Both the position numbers and the translations under genes were made by a program. This document shows positions 59,699-64,000 of a stretch of 64,000 bases of DNA, one piece after another; position 1 is the stretch's first letter, and each line of letters starts with the position of its first letter. Under the pieces are notes generated by a model. The model made no database searches. It was not told the DNA's origin and saw only the letters and a program-made list of their open reading frames with translations. Origin of the DNA: MADRE3 sp963718195 (GTDB taxonomy: Bacteria; Desulfobacterota; Desulfobulbia; Desulfobulbales; Desulfocapsaceae). The stretch spans positions 372,001 to 436,000 of the forward strand of contig CAVQYQ010000003.1 in the NCBI GenBank assembly GCA_963718195.1, read 5' to 3'.

Positions 59699-61519
59699 TT
59701 AAAGCGGGAGGCGTATGGTAATCATAAGCCCGTGAGGATCATTTGCTGAAATTGTCACGGTACCGTCGTGTTGTTTGACGATCTGTTCGACCAGTGTCAG
59801 CCCTAAACCGGTTCCGTATGTTTTTGTGGTGTAGAATGGATCAGACGCCATACTCATGTCGTCAGCAGCGATGCCATTTCCCGAATCGCTGATGATAATC
59901 GAAATAAAATCCAGATCTGTGGTACCCCGTATTAAAAGGGTGCCGCCATGGGGCATGGCTTCAATGGAATTTTTAAACAGGTGTAGAAAAACCTGCTGGA
60001 TCTTTTCAGCGTCTACATCGATTTCCGGGCCCTGGCCGGGAAGGTCCATAACGTAGGAAATGTCCTTTTTCTTCATGGCGCCGTAATAAACCATGACACT
60101 TTTCCGGAGCAGCGGGAAGAGGAGCTGCCGTCTTTTTACCGGCGGACTCTTACTGACAAAGCTAAAGAGATCGTTCAGTGTTGATTCAACCTTTGCGGCC
60201 TCTTTGCTCAGCAGGTCCAGAAATGTAATGGTTTTTTCGTCTGACGGCCGATTGGCCAGAAAACGTGATATACCGCCGATCGAGGTGATCGGATTACGAA
60301 TCGCATGGACCAGTTGGGCGGACATGTGGCCAAGTGCCGAGTAGCGCTCGGCTTCAATAAGAAGATCGTTGCTTTTGTCGAGTTCCTGGGTGACGAGCTC
60401 CAGCTCAGAAATCTTGTCCTGCATGTCGGTGTACAGTTTGGAGTGTTCGATGGCAAGGCTGGCCTGGCCTGCAAAAATTTCGAGTGCCTCAATATCCTGT
60501 TTGGCGATTGGCTGCCTGGTGATAAAGTTGTCAGCAATGAGCACTCCCAGGGGCCGGCGGGGGGAATAGAGGGGGACAATCACAAAACTGTCTTCCCTGA
60601 GTGTTTCGATAAGATCAGCTGGAATGTCGACCATGCCAACGCCATTATTGACAAGAATCGAACTCCTGTGGTCGCAGGCGTAGATAAATGGATGATTGTG
60701 CTCTGAAGCCGGGACTGATAAGGAACGGACAATTTCATTGACGATGATGTCGTTGCTTGAAACGTCCAGGTCCTTCCGCTGGAACATATCATCGAGCCGG
60801 ATATTATTGCGGCTGATACTCGACCAGATGTCCCGTGCATCTTCCCTGCTTCCCGGTCCGATCGCCAGTGTCCCCTGTAATAGTTGCTGATCCTCATCAA
60901 AAAGGGCAAGAAAGGCCCGGTTGAACCGTAGCCCCTCTTTCGAGGTTATGCCGAGGAGGATGGCCTTCAATACCAGGTTCAGTTCCAGGGCGTTAAGGTA
61001 GGCACTGTTCATTTTCAGGCTGAGCTGGTGAAGGAATCGAGCCCGATAATTTCTCAGCTCGAGTTCCTGCTGGAAACGGCGATTTTCAATGGCCAGCCTG
61101 CGTTTTTTAAGCGTCTGTTTGACGGTGTGATAAAATTGTTCAATATTGACCGGTTTGGTCAGGTAATCATCTGCTCCCTGCCGCAAGCACTCAAGTGCCA
61201 CCTGCAGGTCGGTTACACTGGTGACCATAATCACGCCAAGGTCAGGGTAATCCCTGACGAGTTCCACTAAAATGGAGGTACCATCACGATCCGGCAGACT
61301 GATATCGAGAATGACAAGTGCCACCGTCTGCCGTTTGACGATTTGGAATAACTCCGACCCGCTCTTTGCAGAAACTGAGCTGAATCCCTTTTTTGACAGG
61401 TATGTTTTAAGAAGGAGAATAATGTCGGGAGAATCATCGACGATGACAATTATCTCGTCATCACTGAGCAACGGGCTTCTGGTCACATCATTTTCAGCGG
61501 CGGAAAGCAGATCAACCAT
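59699..61519 (-). CDS. Hybrid response regulator-GAF-histidine kinase
   Basis: A 606-residue soluble signalling protein. The receiver is at 24-140, with the acidic pair in VDDSPD, phosphoacceptor Asp72 in VILDISLPD and Lys122 in LTKPV. A coiled linker and a GAF domain (about 170-370) follow. Then come the HisKA helix with the phosphorylated His in LVHAIRNPITSIGG, and an HATPase with FKNSIEAMPHGG, ISDSGNGIAADDM, DPFYTTKTYGTGLGLTLVEQIV. No membrane span is seen, so the signal is cytoplasmic. An upstream kinase probably feeds the receiver. AAAGGT precedes the ATG. There is no output gene next to it. Confidence 0.93.
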   Translation of the reverse strand: MVDLLSAAENDVTRSPLLSDDEIIVIVDDSPDIILLLKTYLSKKGFSSVSAKSGSELFQIVKRQTVALVILDISLPDRDGTSILVELVRDYPDLGVIMVTSVTDLQVALECLRQGADDYLTKPVNIEQFYHTVKQTLKKRRLAIENRRFQQELELRNYRARFLHQLSLKMNSAYLNALELNLVLKAILLGITSKEGLRFNRAFLALFDEDQQLLQGTLAIGPGSREDARDIWSSISRNNIRLDDMFQRKDLDVSSNDIIVNEIVRSLSVPASEHNHPFIYACDHRSSILVNNGVGMVDIPADLIETLREDSFVIVPLYSPRRPLGVLIADNFITRQPIAKQDIEALEIFAGQASLAIEHSKLYTDMQDKISELELVTQELDKSNDLLIEAERYSALGHMSAQLVHAIRNPITSIGGISRFLANRPSDEKTITFLDLLSKEAAKVESTLNDLFSFVSKSPPVKRRQLLFPLLRKSVMVYYGAMKKKDISYVMDLPGQGPEIDVDAEKIQQVFLHLFKNSIEAMPHGGTLLIRGTTDLDFISIIISDSGNGIAADDMSMASDPFYTTKTYGTGLGLTLVEQIVKQHDGTVTISANDPHGLMITIRLPL

Positions 61520-61651
61520 AGTACCTTTGGCGTTAAAGAACCTCGCTTGACTCTATATCATACATCGACAGGTTTTTTGAACCTGTCTGCTGAGCGTGAA
61601 ATGGGAAGCGGCTGTTTATATCATGTTCCTGCCTTCAGTTTACTGGTTTGG

Positions 61652-61680
61652 TTGAAAAATAAAAATAAAAATCGTATAAC
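61652..61680 (+). promoter_or_regulatory. Promoter of the dinG-like/polyprenyl synthetase operon
   Basis: TTGAAA (61652-61657) and TATAAC (61675-61680) are 17 bp apart, 85 bp before the GTG at 61765. The spacer is very A-rich. Confidence 0.7.
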
Positions 61681-61764
61681 CTGTTCTTCTGATCTGAATC
61701 TCGGGTAAAATAGCGTGCCCGTGAATGACTTGCCATTTTGACATCTGTCAGGAGAGATTCATCC

Positions 61765-63759
61765 GTGGAAACATTTTTCTCAGCCGCCGGCCCGCTGGCG
61801 GCATGTCTGGAGGGCTATGAGTCACGTCCGGACCAGGCCCGGATGGCGCAATCGGTCGCCGATCTGTTCACAGCTCCCGAGCAGGGGGTGCCTGGTCACC
61901 CCGGATATGCCAAAATACTCATGGTGGAAGCGGAAACCGGGATTGGCAAGAGTCTGGCGTATCTTGTGCCTGCGGTACTTTCCGGTAAGAAAATTGTTGT
62001 GTCAACGGCGACCATTAACCTCCAGGACCAGCTTATAGACAAGGAGATACCGCTTATCGAGAGCATTCTTGGTGAGCGGATCTCAGCAATCTGTGTCAAA
62101 GGCCGGCAGAACTATCTCTGCCACTATCGCTGGTATCAATACCGCAGCTCTCCACAGCTGAGCCTGGTGGATGATGAACAGCTTACAAAAATAGAGAGCT
62201 GGCTGGAAACAACCGAAACCGGTGACCGGTCAGAGCTTGACTGGCTCGCCGATCGTTCCCCCTTGTGGCCGAAAATTTCTGCTCACTCCTACCAGTGCCT
62301 CGGCGGCGAGTGCCCGGAAGCCGCGTTGTGTTTTATTAACAGGCTCAGGAAAAAGGCAGCTTCAGCGCGTCTGTTGATCGTTAACCACCACCTCTACTTT
62401 TCTGATCTCGCTTTGCGGCAGAACGGTTATGGCGAGCTGCTGCCCCGTCACGAGGCGGTTATTTTTGATGAAGCACATCATCTCGAGAACGTGGCGACTT
62501 CTTTTTTCGGCACCAGCATCAGCCAGTATCAGCTGTATGACCTGATTGGTGATATCGTCCAGCAGGCGGATCGTGATCTGTCGCCAGATGCTGCTGACAA
62601 GATGATCGGCGTGGCACAGGGAATAAAAAAGCGGGTGGAGCATTTTGCTGCACTTTTGCCTGCCAGGCGGGGCCGGTATAGTCTGTTAGAATTTGTGGAA
62701 GATAACGAGAACTGGCCTGAAGAGGTCAGGCTGCTGGCAGATGGACTCCGGAGACTGGCAGAGGAGCTGTCTCTTAATACCACGCATGGTGATCACTGGC
62801 GGGTATTTGAGGAGCGTGCCAGAGAGCTCAGGGCAAATCTGCTTTTCGTTGGTCTTCCTGAGCTTGAAGAAACTACCGGCAGCCATGTCTACTGGTATGA
62901 GCGACGGGAACGTGCGGTCTCGTTTTCTGCAACGCCCGTGCATGTTGCAGAGGATTTGCGACGGACCCTTTATTCGATGATTGCCAATTGTGTGCTGACC
63001 TCGGCAACCCTGTCCAGTGGAAACAAATTTGATTATATCTGCCAGCGCCTGGGACTTGACCAGGAGATAGAGATTCTCCAGCTGAAGTCTCCGTTTAATT
63101 ATGAGAAGCGATCGATTCTCTATATTCCTGAAGACAGTTTTCCAGAGCCATCTCACAATGAATATGATACAGCAGTATGTGAGCGTATTGAAACGCTTCT
63201 GGGTATGAGTCGTGGGAGGGCACTTGTGCTGTTCACAAGTTTCCGCGGAATGGATCTGGTTGCCGAATATCTGCAGGACAGGCTCCCTTATCCGGTTCTT
63301 GTTCAGGGGAGTGCTTCTAGAGCCAGACTGCTTGAGCTTTTCAGGGAGCAGACTGATTCTGTTCTTCTGGCGGTTGCAAGTTTCTGGGAAGGTGTGGATA
63401 TCCCCGGGAAATCGTTGAGCGCGGTGATTATCGACAAGTTACCGTTTGAAGTTCCGAGTGATCCGGTCGTACAGGCTCGGATGCAGGCAATCAGCAATGA
63501 AGGTAAAAATCCGTTTTTTGATTTTCAGGTTCCCCGTGCTGTCCTCACCCTGAGACAGGGGGCCGGTCGCTTGATGAGGTCGGTACAGGATTGTGGTATG
63601 ATCTCTGTTATGGATATACGGCTGTTCAGTAAAAGATATGGTAAGGTATTTCTCAGGAGCATGCCGCCGTCGCCGATTGTCCGGGAAATAAATACGGTAC
63701 ACTCTTTTTTTAGCCAGACGGTTGATGCTAACGAAGACCAGGGGACCCCGATCACTTGA
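61765..63759 (+). CDS. dinG: DinG/YoaA-type Fe-S ATP-dependent DNA helicase
   Basis: A 664-residue XPD-like superfamily 2 helicase. I start at the GTG at 61765 because AGGAGAG lies 8 bases upstream; the frame also opens at a TTG at 61738. Motifs: Walker A ETGIGKSLAYLVPAVL, Fe-S cysteines in NYLCHYRW and CLGGECPEAALCF, DEAH box VIFDEAHHLEN, TSATLSSG, LVLFTSFRGMDLVAEYL, ASFWEGVDIPGKSLSAVII and RQGAGRLMRS. It unwinds DNA in repair. DinG is SOS-controlled in E. coli, but I see no operator like the one at lexA here. The stop overlaps the start of the next gene by 3 bp, so the two are coupled. Confidence 0.94.
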   Translation: METFFSAAGPLAACLEGYESRPDQARMAQSVADLFTAPEQGVPGHPGYAKILMVEAETGIGKSLAYLVPAVLSGKKIVVSTATINLQDQLIDKEIPLIESILGERISAICVKGRQNYLCHYRWYQYRSSPQLSLVDDEQLTKIESWLETTETGDRSELDWLADRSPLWPKISAHSYQCLGGECPEAALCFINRLRKKAASARLLIVNHHLYFSDLALRQNGYGELLPRHEAVIFDEAHHLENVATSFFGTSISQYQLYDLIGDIVQQADRDLSPDAADKMIGVAQGIKKRVEHFAALLPARRGRYSLLEFVEDNENWPEEVRLLADGLRRLAEELSLNTTHGDHWRVFEERARELRANLLFVGLPELEETTGSHVYWYERRERAVSFSATPVHVAEDLRRTLYSMIANCVLTSATLSSGNKFDYICQRLGLDQEIEILQLKSPFNYEKRSILYIPEDSFPEPSHNEYDTAVCERIETLLGMSRGRALVLFTSFRGMDLVAEYLQDRLPYPVLVQGSASRARLLELFREQTDSVLLAVASFWEGVDIPGKSLSAVIIDKLPFEVPSDPVVQARMQAISNEGKNPFFDFQVPRAVLTLRQGAGRLMRSVQDCGMISVMDIRLFSKRYGKVFLRSMPPSPIVREINTVHSFFSQTVDANEDQGTPIT

Positions 63760-64000
63760 ACGACTTAAAAGAGCTTATTGCAGCAGAGACCGCTGAAATT
63801 GATCAGGTAATGCGTGATGATATTACCCGTCTCTCCTCCACGCTTGACCCGCTGCTGGCAGAGATCCTCGATTACGGTCTTTTTGGTGGCGGCAAGCGGA
63901 TCCGTCCGTTGCTGGCAGTATTGAGTGCACGTTTATCCGGCAGAGATGACCGGGAGCTGTATCGCCTCGCCTGTGCATTTGAGTATCTCCATGTGGCCAG
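63756..64000 (+). CDS. Polyprenyl synthetase, 5' part only
   Basis: A partial frame from a TTG at 63756, running off the window (81 codons). AGGGG lies upstream. The sequence has LDPLLAEILDYGLFGGGKRIRPLLAVLSARL and FEYLHVA, which are the conserved start of trans-isoprenyl diphosphate synthases; the first Asp-rich motif should follow just beyond the window. It makes farnesyl, octaprenyl or similar diphosphates for quinones and undecaprenyl. The exact product cannot be told from this part. It overlaps the helicase stop by TTGA. Confidence 0.9.
   Translation, partial: MNDLKELIAAETAEIDQVMRDDITRLSSTLDPLLAEILDYGLFGGGKRIRPLLAVLSARLSGRDDRELYRLACAFEYLHVA

Noticed and set aside
1..64000. tRNA genes, CRISPR repeats, insertion sequences, prophage
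   Set aside because: No T-loop consensus in a cloverleaf context, no regularly spaced repeats and no transposase, integrase-phage or terminal-repeat signature were seen. The Xer recombinase sits in a core position beside rpsU. A covariance-model scan would be decisive for RNA genes.

Overview
The window looks like chromosomal DNA of a Gram-negative, probably anaerobic bacterium of the Desulfobacterota (Desulfobulbales-like). This is inferred from gene content: FadL-type and other outer-membrane barrels, FdhD and MobB, an FmdB zinc ribbon, a DHH-CBS-poly(A)polymerase fusion, a short LexA-ImuB-DnaE2 cassette and Cys-rich XRE regulators. Base composition is near 50% GC by eye. I saw no rRNA, tRNA, CRISPR array, insertion sequence or prophage; the gene order reads as core and lineage-specific chromosome.

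Layout. 0-6.7 kb: a truncated OB-fold secreted protein, a GDSL hydrolase and GlgX on the minus strand, then a DUF1566 protein, an AlaC-type aminotransferase and a LysE-type exporter. 6.7-12.6 kb: an SOS mutagenesis operon (lexA, DUF72, imuB-like, dnaE2) behind a promoter and palindrome. 12.6-22.2 kb: a single-domain response regulator, a D,D-carboxypeptidase, an acyl-CoA synthetase followed by a FadL porin (fatty-acid uptake and activation), an M50 protease, a DHH/CBS/tRNA nucleotidyltransferase fusion, a Xer recombinase and rpsU. 22.6-32.7 kb: ddl, fdhD, mobB, a large MscS channel interrupted by an in-frame TGA, serS, a lone divergent tatC, and small genes (DUF523, FtsB-like, FmdB, XRE-Cys, uracil-DNA glycosylase-like).

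32.7-48 kb is the most unusual part: ten minus-strand genes with short gaps or overlaps behind one good promoter. They encode an FtsX permease and a LolD-type ATPase, a 1601-residue M28-like/FtsX fusion whose peptidase site is degenerate, two OPT-like multi-spanning proteins, an ABC exporter with about 260 residues inserted in its nucleotide-binding domain, a cyclic-nucleotide-binding protein, two proteins of unknown family and a PqqD-like protein. This may be an undescribed envelope export or uptake system. 48.1-53.2 kb is a separate five-gene glycan operon (three glycosyltransferases, a histidine phosphatase, a NodB-like deacetylase) with its own promoter.

53.4-64 kb: outer-membrane and secreted proteins (small barrel, FG-GAP protein, highly expressed porin), a lipoprotein-like protein, an MFS exporter, a response regulator-GAF-histidine kinase hybrid, a DinG-type helicase and the 5' end of a polyprenyl synthetase gene coupled to it.

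Homology calls were made by recognising motifs in the translations, without database searches. Start codons were chosen from ribosome-binding sites and family N-termini and are uncertain where noted.
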